From the NCBI GenBank assembly GCA_003140175.1, contig PLJD01000025.1, positions 1-64,000 of the forward strand: 64,000 nt of DNA. The letters are read 5' to 3'. This document shows, in pieces, positions 23,895 through 32,146 of this stretch; positions within the stretch are counted from its first letter, which is position 1, and each line of letters starts with the position of its first letter. This DNA is from Actinomycetota bacterium (GTDB taxonomy: Bacteria; Actinomycetota; Acidimicrobiia; IMCC26256; PALSA-555). A program made the position numbers and the translations under genes. Under the pieces are notes generated by a model that saw only the letters and a program-made list of their open reading frames with translations, had not been told where the DNA came from and made no database searches.

Positions 23895-25562
23895 ATGCCA
23901 GAGACGTTGGGCCTGGCGGGGTTCGACGAGGTCGCGGTCATCGGGCGCGGCGGATTCGGGGTCGTCTATCGCGCCCGTCAGATGGACTTCGACCGGCTGG
24001 TCGCCGTGAAGGTCCTCCCCGGCGTCTTCGACGATCGGGCCCGCTCTCGCTTCGATCGCGAGCGTCGGGCGCTCGGTGCGCTGTCGTCGCACCCGAACAT
24101 CGTCCAGGTCCACTCGTCTGGCCTCACCGATGACGGATACCCGTACCTCGTGATGGAGTTCGCGCCCGGAGGGTCACTCGGGGAGCGGATCGGCCGCGAC
24201 GGGCATCTGCCGTGGGCCGAGGGAGCCACGGTCGGCGCCAAGCTCGCCGATGCACTCGGCGTCGCGCACGACCGCGGGGTGCTGCATCGAGACGTCAAGC
24301 CCGAGAACGTCCTGTTCTCCGAGTTCGGAGAGCCGATGCTGGCCGACTTCGGGATCGCCCAGATCGCCGGGCAGACCGCGACGCGCACGGGGATCGTCAC
24401 CGCGACGCTCGAGCACGCGGCGCCCGAGGTGCTTCAGGGTGGACGCCCGGGGCAAGCATCGGACCAGTACGCGCTGGCGTCCACCTTGTTCGCGGCCATC
24501 GCCGGCCGGGCGCCATTCGTTCGTGAGGACGACGAGTCGTTCATCCCGCTCATCACGCGCACCGCGACCGAGCCGCCGCCGGACCTCCGAAGCCGGGGGG
24601 TGCCCGACGGGGTCTGTGCGACCCTCGAACGTGGGTTGGCGAAGGACCCCGACGAGCGGTATCCGTCCGTCCGCGACTTCGGCGCGGCGCTCCGCGACGC
24701 AGTCAGTGAGCAGTCCGGCCCGCCGGTCGCGTCGCCGCCTCCGCCGCCCGTGTCCGCCGCGTCCCGGGTGGTGCCGACCCCTCCCCCGCCGCCGAACTCC
24801 CCGCCGCCCCCGAGCCCGCCGGACGCGACCCGTCGTGTCGACGCGCCGGTCCCGCCGGAGCCCGGTTCGTCGGCTCGGCGCCGCATCCCGCCTCGGATCC
24901 TGGTCGCGGCGCTCGGCGGGGTGGTGGTGGTCGTGGCGGTCGTGGTGGGGATCTTCGTGTTCAGCTCGGGCTCGTCGTCCGGGCCAGCTCCGGTGTCCGG
25001 AACGCTGCTCTTCGACAGCTCCCTCGCCAAGTCCTCCGGGGTCAGGTTCACGTCGCCGCAGTTCAACGGTTCGGGGAGCGTTTCGTTCACCGGCAGCCAG
25101 GTCACGATCACCAGCCACGACCCCAACGGGATCTACGAGGCCCTTCCCGACTTCCACGCGTCGGGCAGCCAGCTCGCCTCGATCCGAGCCGCGGTCGACA
25201 TCTCCATCCCCGACGGTCAGACCCAGGCTGGGCTGGCGTGGCGTAACCAGAGCGACGGTTCACGGTACGTGTTTCTCATCGACCGCGGCGGTTCGTTCCA
25301 GATCTTCAAGGACAGCGGCGGGACGGGCACGCAGCTGCTGACGGGCAGCGTCGACGCCAGTGATCACTACCGGCTGCAGATTGAGGGCTCAGGCCCCGAC
25401 ACACCCGGCGCCAACGACACCGTCAACTTGGTGTTTCAGATCGACACCAACAGCATGGCGGTGACGGACCAGAGCGGGGCGCTCCCCACCGGGCCGGTCG
25501 GGATGGAGGTCGATGGGGCCGGCTCTGCGGCGTTCTCCAACCTGTCCGTCGCGCACAAGTAG
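23895..25562 (+). CDS. Transmembrane Ser/Thr protein kinase with lectin-like ectodomain
   Basis: This 555-residue PknB-type kinase has the glycine loop GRGGFGVVY (18-26), Lys39, HRDVKPEN (131-138), DFG (151-153) and APE (176-178). A Pro-rich linker (275-330) leads to one membrane helix (about 334-356). The ectodomain (about 365-555) reads as a beta-sandwich (AAVDISIPDGQTQAGLAW, SRYVFLIDRGGSFQIF), resembling the concanavalin/DUF1080-like glycan-binding fold. ATG at 23895 follows GAGGTGA; a GTG sits three bases earlier. Its kinase domain is a close paralogue of that at 32147-33700, but the ectodomains differ, so they sense different signals. A likely substrate partner is the divergent FHA-cyclase. 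Confidence 0.92.
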   Translation: MPETLGLAGFDEVAVIGRGGFGVVYRARQMDFDRLVAVKVLPGVFDDRARSRFDRERRALGALSSHPNIVQVHSSGLTDDGYPYLVMEFAPGGSLGERIGRDGHLPWAEGATVGAKLADALGVAHDRGVLHRDVKPENVLFSEFGEPMLADFGIAQIAGQTATRTGIVTATLEHAAPEVLQGGRPGQASDQYALASTLFAAIAGRAPFVREDDESFIPLITRTATEPPPDLRSRGVPDGVCATLERGLAKDPDERYPSVRDFGAALRDAVSEQSGPPVASPPPPPVSAASRVVPTPPPPPNSPPPPSPPDATRRVDAPVPPEPGSSARRRIPPRILVAALGGVVVVVAVVVGIFVFSSGSSSGPAPVSGTLLFDSSLAKSSGVRFTSPQFNGSGSVSFTGSQVTITSHDPNGIYEALPDFHASGSQLASIRAAVDISIPDGQTQAGLAWRNQSDGSRYVFLIDRGGSFQIFKDSGGTGTQLLTGSVDASDHYRLQIEGSGPDTPGANDTVNLVFQIDTNSMAVTDQSGALPTGPVGMEVDGAGSAAFSNLSVAHK

Positions 25563-25689
25563 CTGCGCCTCGCCATTCGGGGACGGCCGGCGACGACGGG
25601 TCGAGGCGTCGGCGTCGTCGATCCGGTTGACCGCGGACACGCTCACGCCGCCTCGTCGCACGATCCCTGCCGGCACCGGGACGTCGAGA

Positions 25690-27789
25690 TCAGCCCGGCG
25701 TCCCACTGAGCCGCCGGACGCGCTCGACGGCATCGTCGCCGGCGAGCGTCGGCTTCGCTCGTACGACGAGGGCGGGAGCCGACCGCCGCTCGACGAGTCC
25801 CGCGAGCTCCGCGCCCGCGTCCGGCGCCGGGTACACCAGCAGTCCGGCCGGTTCGGCCACGCCGTCCTGGCTGGCCCGGACTCCCCCGCGCACGAGGTCG
25901 CGGCGCAGCGACCCGACGTAGCGGGCGCTCCGTCGACCGCGGGCAGCGCCGTCCACCAGCGTCAGCTCGACATTTCGAGCCCGGGCGCAGCGAGCAGCGA
26001 GCTCGAGTGCTCCGCCGTCGTTGATTCCACCGACGAGCGTCACCGCGACTGGCTCGTCAGCTGTCCCGGGCTGAGGGGCTGGGCCGATCACCAGCCCGAC
26101 GTCGCACGACAACGCGTCGCGCAGCACCGCGGCAGCCTCTGGAGAGACATCGGCGGCGGCGTCCAACCCGAGCAGCACGACGTCGCTCTCGGTGCTCTCG
26201 ATCTGGGCGACGAGGTCCCGACTGATGTCGTCGGAGAATCGAGACATCGCAGCGCACCGCACGCCGTGCGCCTCAACCCGAGCGGTCAGCTGATGCAGCT
26301 CGGCCATGGACGCGGTCATCCGGCTCAGATCGCCACTGATGCCGCTGGCGATCTCGAGGGGTGGACTCGAGGGGAGGAACCTCGTCAGCACGACCGCGGC
26401 CTGCGCTTCGCCGCTGGTGAGCTCGGCCGCCAGGTCTGCCAACCCGTCCGCCCGACTCGGATCCTCGACGACGACCAGCACGCGGAACGCGTCGGCCTCG
26501 CCCAGGGCCAGCCGTTCCGCGTCCGCGATGTCTCGCTCCAACAGCTTGTCGGGATAGACGAGGCGGAGGGCCGGCTCGGTGATCACCGTCGTCACGATCG
26601 CCATGATGACGAGCAGCGTGAACAACGACGGATCGAGCACCCCCTTGGCGAGGCCGACGTTCAAGATCACGAGCTCCGTCAAGCCTCTCGTGTTCATCAG
26701 CACACCGATCGCCGAGGCTTCCCGCGGCGCGAGGCCCTGAGCCCGGGCTGAGACGGTGGCACCGACGAACTTTCCTACGCAGGCCACGAACAGGATCAGG
26801 CTCAGCTGCCAGATCCCTTGGACGCCGATGTCACGGATGTTCGTGCTGAGACCGGTCACGATGAAGAACACGGGAAGGAACAACAGCAGCGTCAGGCTCT
26901 CGATCCGTTCGAGGATCTCGTGCACCATCTCCGCGGTGTCGTCGCGCGGCATGATCGCCCCGAAGAGGAACGCACCGAAGATCTGGTGGATCCCGATCTT
27001 CTGGGTGATGTACGCGGACAAGAAGACCCCAACGAGCACGACGGCGAGTAGCTCCGGGGTCAGGCCTCGCTGTCGATACCACGTACCAAGCCGTTTCAGC
27101 TGCGGTCGAACCACGAGGATCATCACAGTCGCGAAGAGGACTGCTTCCACGATGATCCGCGGGAAGTCCAACGCACCGCTGGCGTCGACGACCGCGACCG
27201 CGATGGCCAGCAGCGACCACGCCAGCACGTCGTCGACCGCCGCGCAAGCGAGCGCGAGCGTCCCGATCGAGGTCCGATACATCCCGCGCTCGCTGAGGAT
27301 TCGGGCCAACACCGGGAACGCGGTGACGGACATCGACGCGCCGAGGAAGACCGCGAAGGGCAAGTAGTCGATCTTCTTCCCGGCGACCGTCATGTGCGTC
27401 GAGTACAGGATGCTGGCCAGCACGAAGCCCAAACCGAACGGCAGCGCGATCGACGACACGGATATGCCAGCCGCGGTTCGCTCCTTGCCGCGGATCAGCT
27501 TGAGGTCGAGCTCGAGACCGACGATGAACATGAAGATCACCAAACCGACCTGCGCAATGATGTTCAGGAACGGCTGCACCTCCATCGGGAACAGGTGCCG
27601 GTCGAGATGGCCGGGCAGCGCGCCGAGCAACGTCGGGCCGAGGATGATCCCGGCGATGATCTCGCCGACGACCGCGGGTTGGCCGAGTCGGCGAAACAGC
27701 AGGCCCATGAGGCGAGCCACCACGACGATGACCGCGATGTCGATGAACACCAACCCCGCGATGGTGTCAAGGTTCAGGGCTGCGAGCAC
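25690..27789 (-). CDS. CPA2 cation/proton antiporter with UspA-like C-terminus
   Basis: This 699-residue protein opens with about 12 membrane helices (residues 10-410). QPAVVGEIIAGIILGP, VGLVIFMFIVGLELD and the ion-binding region ALACAAVDDVLAW with its Asp pair are hallmarks of the KefB/NapA-type CPA2 exchangers. Residues 440-699 are two soluble USP-like alpha/beta domains (VLVVVEDPSRADGL; VTLVGGINDGGALELAARCA) that probably regulate activity. No TrkA-N domain is present. It swaps Na+ or K+ for H+ across the membrane. It lies between the two kinase-rich clusters, converging with the kinase gene at 23895. Confidence 0.92.
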   Translation of the reverse strand: MLAALNLDTIAGLVFIDIAVIVVVARLMGLLFRRLGQPAVVGEIIAGIILGPTLLGALPGHLDRHLFPMEVQPFLNIIAQVGLVIFMFIVGLELDLKLIRGKERTAAGISVSSIALPFGLGFVLASILYSTHMTVAGKKIDYLPFAVFLGASMSVTAFPVLARILSERGMYRTSIGTLALACAAVDDVLAWSLLAIAVAVVDASGALDFPRIIVEAVLFATVMILVVRPQLKRLGTWYRQRGLTPELLAVVLVGVFLSAYITQKIGIHQIFGAFLFGAIMPRDDTAEMVHEILERIESLTLLLFLPVFFIVTGLSTNIRDIGVQGIWQLSLILFVACVGKFVGATVSARAQGLAPREASAIGVLMNTRGLTELVILNVGLAKGVLDPSLFTLLVIMAIVTTVITEPALRLVYPDKLLERDIADAERLALGEADAFRVLVVVEDPSRADGLADLAAELTSGEAQAAVVLTRFLPSSPPLEIASGISGDLSRMTASMAELHQLTARVEAHGVRCAAMSRFSDDISRDLVAQIESTESDVVLLGLDAAADVSPEAAAVLRDALSCDVGLVIGPAPQPGTADEPVAVTLVGGINDGGALELAARCARARNVELTLVDGAARGRRSARYVGSLRRDLVRGGVRASQDGVAEPAGLLVYPAPDAGAELAGLVERRSAPALVVRAKPTLAGDDAVERVRRLSGTPG

Positions 27790-27850
27790 GGAACCGCCCT
27801 CGGGTCTGGACCACCGTGATCGGCGGCGGTCGGTGTCGGATCACCCATCG

Positions 27851-29071
27851 CTACTGATCTCGGTGCTCGAAGGGCGATTCGAAGAGAAACGTCCGACGGC
27901 CGACGCCAGCTCGGGCGCCGGGCTTCAACACGGTCGGCTGATCCGGCGCCAACAAGGTCCACGAACCGGCCGGCTCGTCCCAAATGAAGGTGCCGTTCGT
28001 CGAGCCGCGGTCGACGAGCATGACGTGCCATCCGACGAGGCGAAGCTCGGCATGCACCCGTGACACGGTGCGCTGGTCCGCGTCGTCCAGGACGAGGGGT
28101 CGCGCCTCACCGGAGCGGACGCGTGGATCCTCGCTCGGGTCGCGTCCAATGACGTAGTCAGTGTCGAGGCTGTACGTACTCGAGTCCTCAAAGACCACGA
28201 AGCCCAGCGGCGGCCGGGGACCGTTGACCAGGTTGTGAGTCTGTTGGACGAGGCTGATCCCGTCCACCCCGCAGAACAGGTTGTCGGGGTCGTTGAAATG
28301 GCCGTGTGAGCAGTAGATGCCTTCGACGATGGCCCGTGCCGAGGCCGGTTCGGGGACAGCGGGTTCGCCGAGCGGCAGCGGATCGCGCGCTGGCTCGGGC
28401 GGCGTGTCGACCAGGACGACGGACTCGAAGTCGATGTGCTGGCGAGCTGAGCTGGGCGGGCGGGTGGCGGGCGGGCGGGTGGCGGGCGCGGCCGGTACGT
28501 CGGCGGGCGGGGAGCTCGGCCCGCCATCCGCCGGCGGCTCGGGTTGCGGGGGTGCAGCATCGGTATGGTCTCCGTCCGGCCCGGTGCTGGGGCGACGCTC
28601 CGGGCCGAGGAGAAATCCACTCGCGGGCACGATCCCCGACTGGAGGTCGAGCAGCGGGCCGGCCGTCGTGGGCACCGCTCCGCTGGTACTCGCGCGCGCC
28701 TCGCTGAACCCGCCAGCGAAGAGACGATCGACCCACGTGGCCGAGTCGCGCCCCGACAGCGCCACCTCCTGGCTGTCACTCCGGCACGTCGCGTCGACCG
28801 CGCCGTGCAGGATCACGGCCGCGCCGTCGTCGGTGCCTCCGATGGCGCAGAACGGGGGGTAGTCCTCGTCGCCCGCACCGAGCAGCGCGGCAAAGCGCCG
28901 TGCCATCATCCGCCCCGGCCGCGGTCCGGATGCGACGACGCTTCGACACAGGTCGAGCAGCTCGCCCACGGTTGGAGCCGTGGCGTCCGGTGTGAAGAAC
29001 ACGACGCCGGGAAGCCGGGCCAGGAGCCCGTCCCCGGGCACGGCAGCGAGCCGGAGCTCGTCGATCGTCAC
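27851..29071 (-). CDS. FHA-domain protein with degenerate zinc ribbon and unknown N-terminal domain
   Basis: This 406-residue protein has four parts. Residues 1-155 are a domain I do not recognise (LLARLPGVVFF; YPPFCAIGGTDDGAAVILHG; SATWVDRLFAGG). A Pro-rich linker follows (170-215). Then comes a zinc-ribbon-like stretch, YCSHGHFNDPDNLFCGVDG, where the last Cys pair is incomplete. The C-terminal FHA domain has YVIGRDPSED, TVSRVHAEL and the DRGSTNGTF loop. FHA domains bind phosphothreonine. The ATG overlaps the stop of the upstream kinase gene (ATGA), so kinase and reader are coupled. It is the last gene of a four-gene operon. Confidence 0.88.
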   Translation of the reverse strand: MTIDELRLAAVPGDGLLARLPGVVFFTPDATAPTVGELLDLCRSVVASGPRPGRMMARRFAALLGAGDEDYPPFCAIGGTDDGAAVILHGAVDATCRSDSQEVALSGRDSATWVDRLFAGGFSEARASTSGAVPTTAGPLLDLQSGIVPASGFLLGPERRPSTGPDGDHTDAAPPQPEPPADGGPSSPPADVPAAPATRPPATRPPSSARQHIDFESVVLVDTPPEPARDPLPLGEPAVPEPASARAIVEGIYCSHGHFNDPDNLFCGVDGISLVQQTHNLVNGPRPPLGFVVFEDSSTYSLDTDYVIGRDPSEDPRVRSGEARPLVLDDADQRTVSRVHAELRLVGWHVMLVDRGSTNGTFIWDEPAGSWTLLAPDQPTVLKPGARAGVGRRTFLFESPFEHRDQ

Positions 29072-29874
29072 GACGCAGCCCCCAGCCCCTCGATCTCGCT
29101 CGCGACCTCAGCGGCCGAGATCGGCCGCTTCGACGAGTCCGCCTCGAGACAATGGCGGATCACGGCCGCCTCGTCGGGCGACAGCGATGGCGCCAGGAGC
29201 GGCTCGGACGACAACACGACCCGCAGGGCGAGCAGCGGGGCGTCCGGCAGCTCGCCGTAGATGCCCTCACCGGTCAGCGCCCGGTGCAACGTGGCGCCGA
29301 GCGACCAGATGTCGCACGCCCGCGACGGGCGAGCACCGCGCACCACGACAGGATCCATGAACTCCATCGAGCCCAGGCTGCCAATTCCAGTCACGGTCTG
29401 ACCCGGATTCAGGATCTGCGCTAAACCCAGGTCTGACAGCACCGCACCTTGCTCGTGGAGCAAGACGTTCGCGGGCTTGATGTCGCGATGGACGCAGCCC
29501 ACCTCGTGCAGGTCGTGAGCAGCGCGCGCGGCGTGCGTCATCGCCCGCAACACCTCGGCCCGGTTCAGTGGACGCCCCGGCGTCGCCAACGACCCGAGCG
29601 GGTGATACTCCATCGCGTAGTAGAAGGTGCCGCCTTCCTGACCCGCGTCGAACAGGCGCACGAGGTACGGGGACTGGATGGAGGCAAACAGCTGGAGCTC
29701 GCGAGTCGAGCGCCGGAACGTTTCGTCGGTCGTCCCGCCCGCCAGCACCTTGACCGCCACGAACTCGCTCTCGACTGGGAGCCGCGGGGGTGTCTTGGCG
29801 AGATGGAAGGTTCCGTAGTTCCCGTCACCGAGGTCTCGGACGAACTCGTAGTCAGCGATCCCGCTGCGCGCCAC
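29068..29874 (-). CDS. Soluble Ser/Thr protein kinase with DLG motif
   Basis: This 268-residue kinase domain has no membrane helix. The glycine loop is GDGNYGTFHLA (16-26), with Lys42 in VAVKVLAG and HRDIKPANVL (129-138). The magnesium motif is DLG (148-150) rather than DFG, and the usual APE is replaced by MDPVVVRG. All core catalytic residues are present, so it should be active. The GTG at 29874 starts nine bases after the membrane protein gene. Neighbours on the same strand are the flavoprotein, the membrane protein and, overlapping by four bases, an FHA protein. The kinase and its phosphothreonine reader probably control the first two products. Confidence 0.9.
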   Translation of the reverse strand: MARSGIADYEFVRDLGDGNYGTFHLAKTPPRLPVESEFVAVKVLAGGTTDETFRRSTRELQLFASIQSPYLVRLFDAGQEGGTFYYAMEYHPLGSLATPGRPLNRAEVLRAMTHAARAAHDLHEVGCVHRDIKPANVLLHEQGAVLSDLGLAQILNPGQTVTGIGSLGSMEFMDPVVVRGARPSRACDIWSLGATLHRALTGEGIYGELPDAPLLALRVVLSSEPLLAPSLSPDEAAVIRHCLEADSSKRPISAAEVASEIEGLGAAS

Positions 29875-29882
29875 GGATCGGC

Positions 29883-30347
29883 CTACAGGACTCGTCCACC
29901 GCGGAAGCGCCAGCGGATGAACGGGACACGCATGGGACCGTTGAGGAAGACGAACGCGCTGAGCCACACGAACGCGAAGTCGACCGCGAAACCGCCGGCC
30001 CCGACCTGGACGCCACTGGGCGTCGGCCCGATCGCCTTCAGGAGCACGTAGGTCAGGATTCCCTCGTTGATCCCGGTGATCAGGCCGAAGAGTGTCGGCC
30101 AGTCCTTCTCCCATCGGAACTGCTGCAGGGAGTGGTAGATGGGCTCCCACACGACGACGCCGACGATCAAGACGATGGCGAGGGCGGTGAACGTGATCGC
30201 GTAGAGGCCACCGAGCGCGGCACCCCGCGACTTCCCGGTCGCGAGGGTGGCCGGGATGACGAGCGTGATCAGGAGCGTGGCCGGCACGCCGATCACGATC
30301 AGTGCGAAGATCCGGGTCTGGATCCGACCGATGAACGTTGGGGTCAT
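29883..30347 (-). CDS. Four-helix membrane protein of unknown function
   Basis: This 154-residue protein has hydrophobic helices at about 13-34, 47-66, 88-108 and 117-137, with basic ends (RWRFRGGRVL) suggesting a cytosolic C-terminus. I do not recognise the family. It sits between the flavoprotein gene (seven bases) and the kinase gene (eight bases) and must be cotranscribed. It could anchor the soluble flavoprotein or form the membrane part of a redox complex. Confidence 0.8.
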   Translation of the reverse strand: MTPTFIGRIQTRIFALIVIGVPATLLITLVIPATLATGKSRGAALGGLYAITFTALAIVLIVGVVVWEPIYHSLQQFRWEKDWPTLFGLITGINEGILTYVLLKAIGPTPSGVQVGAGGFAVDFAFVWLSAFVFLNGPMRVPFIRWRFRGGRVL

Positions 30348-30354
30348 CTGGCTC

Positions 30355-31941
30355 CTACGAGAGCTTGGTGTTCAGAGCCCATTTCCACCACTGCGAGATG
30401 GAACGCCCGAACCCAATCCGACGACAAAAGGACTGACGCGCGAGGTCGTCGCACACCTGCTGCGCCGCGTACTGCAGGCCGAGGAAGGTGTCCACGCCGG
30501 CGAAGTAGCCGCCCAGCGCGGCGGAGCCCACCGCGTACAGGCGCCCGGGATCGTTGCGGGTGCCCCGCACCTCGAACGTGCGCTCGACGTCTAGACGGCC
30601 CAGCGGGTTGCGTCCCGCGCCGGCGTGGTCCAGCAGATCCGCGAGGACCCGGTGCTCACGAATGTCGGACTCCAGCCCGGTGGCGTCGATGACGAAGTCG
30701 GCGCTGAGTTCGAGGTTGGCCCCATCCTTGGTGCGGATCGCGGTCACGACCTGGTCGTGGTCACCGGGCTTGACCTGCATGACCTGGCCGACGTACGTCT
30801 TGTAGAAGCCCTCCCGGCGGCCGCGCGCCAACTGACGCAGCCACAGCTTGCGGTGCGGCGTGTTCGTCCCTCCGAGGACGTCGTAGTACGCCTTGCGCTC
30901 GTCGCCTTCGAGTTTGAGGAACCGCTCTTTGGCCTGTCCACCCCACGCCGACTTGGGCCAGTTGAAACCCTGGTATGCCCAGCCGTCGCCGCCGCGTCGG
31001 CGCATGAAGATCGACGGTCCCTGCGAGGAGTCCACGTACGTTCGGAACAGGTGGATGATCTGGGTCTGGGCGCCGGCCGAGTCGCGGTCGTCGATGAGGC
31101 GCTGCAGGAGCCGGGAGGCGACGATGCCGCTGCCTCGGATCATGACGACGCCGGGTCGGCGGCGGAGCTGCTGATAGACGTGCTCGTGGGGCTCGTAGGC
31201 GTTCACGATCCGCCCCGCGTCGGGATAGCGCTGCCGGTAGTCCTGGAGATCGGGGAGGAACTTGAGCCCCGGGTACCCGACCGCGAGGTGAACGTACGTG
31301 CTGCGGTACGCGACCCGCTTCGTCGACGCCGTGCCCGACGGCGGCGTGAACAGGGTGAAGTAGCCCCCGCCCGCGCGCTTGCGCACCATCCGCACCTGGC
31401 CCTTGACGGCGCCGTCCCACCACGAGATCCGATCGGCCTCGCGCTGGATGTCGGCGAAGACTCGACCGGCCTTGGGGGTCCAGTAGTCGGTGAGGATCGG
31501 CTCGGTGACGGCACTGAAGAGCGGGGCAAGGGTCTTTTCGGCCCAGGCCTCGCGCATCCCGTACGACGGGAAGCCCCAGATGCAGCCCGGGCACGACGCC
31601 GAGTCCGACCGCAGGCGCTCGCCTGCGGGGACCTGGGAGACCCGGGTCAGGTACTGGTAGGTCTGCCAGGGCTGGTCAAGCGCGGTCAGCGCCCGGATGT
31701 TCGAGATCGGCACGCCCGCGATCCGGAGATAGTCGGTGAAGACGAACGAGCCCATGCCTCCGCCCACGGTGACCATCGGTGCGTCGACCACCGGGATCCC
31801 CGCGTCGGCCAGCAGCGCCTCGGACCAGACGTCGGTGTCGATGAGTTGGGGCGTCAGATCGCCACGTCCAGGCGCGGAGCCGGAAGCGTCGTCGTCCTCG
31901 ACGGCTCCGACACCCAGCCTGATGGTCTCGTTCGGTGCCAC
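30355..31941 (-). CDS. FAD/NAD(P)-binding oxidoreductase of unknown specificity
   Basis: The 528-residue protein has a Rossmann dinucleotide loop VTVGGGMGSFV at about residues 50-60, a second nucleotide-type segment VVMIRGSGIVASRLLQRL in the middle, and a C-terminal FAD-site motif LYAVGSAALGGYFAGVD. DFVIDATGLESD is the usual ATG-type strand of flavin-dependent oxidoreductases. A CPGC pair occurs near residue 118. The fold suggests a flavin monooxygenase or a ketoreductase-like enzyme, but no specific family is recognised. GTG at 31941 follows a G-rich ribosome site; the longer frame beyond it reads non-coding sequence. It heads the operon with a membrane protein, kinase and FHA protein. Confidence 0.82.
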   Translation of the reverse strand: MAPNETIRLGVGAVEDDDASGSAPGRGDLTPQLIDTDVWSEALLADAGIPVVDAPMVTVGGGMGSFVFTDYLRIAGVPISNIRALTALDQPWQTYQYLTRVSQVPAGERLRSDSASCPGCIWGFPSYGMREAWAEKTLAPLFSAVTEPILTDYWTPKAGRVFADIQREADRISWWDGAVKGQVRMVRKRAGGGYFTLFTPPSGTASTKRVAYRSTYVHLAVGYPGLKFLPDLQDYRQRYPDAGRIVNAYEPHEHVYQQLRRRPGVVMIRGSGIVASRLLQRLIDDRDSAGAQTQIIHLFRTYVDSSQGPSIFMRRRGGDGWAYQGFNWPKSAWGGQAKERFLKLEGDERKAYYDVLGGTNTPHRKLWLRQLARGRREGFYKTYVGQVMQVKPGDHDQVVTAIRTKDGANLELSADFVIDATGLESDIREHRVLADLLDHAGAGRNPLGRLDVERTFEVRGTRNDPGRLYAVGSAALGGYFAGVDTFLGLQYAAQQVCDDLARQSFCRRIGFGRSISQWWKWALNTKLS

Positions 31942-32146
31942 GTCTCGCCCCCCGGCAACGCTCGCCCGGTCCCCCGAGCGGGGAAGCATAGAGTGTCGGC
32001 GCGAGGTCGCGTCCGGCGGTCGGGCGACGAGGCCGGGCTGACTCGCGCCGGACCCTGGTTCGACGCGACACTCTGAGATACAAAGGGCCCGACGGCCGCG
32101 CTCGCGACCGCTGCCGCTCAGCAACTGGACCCACAAGGACCGAGCG

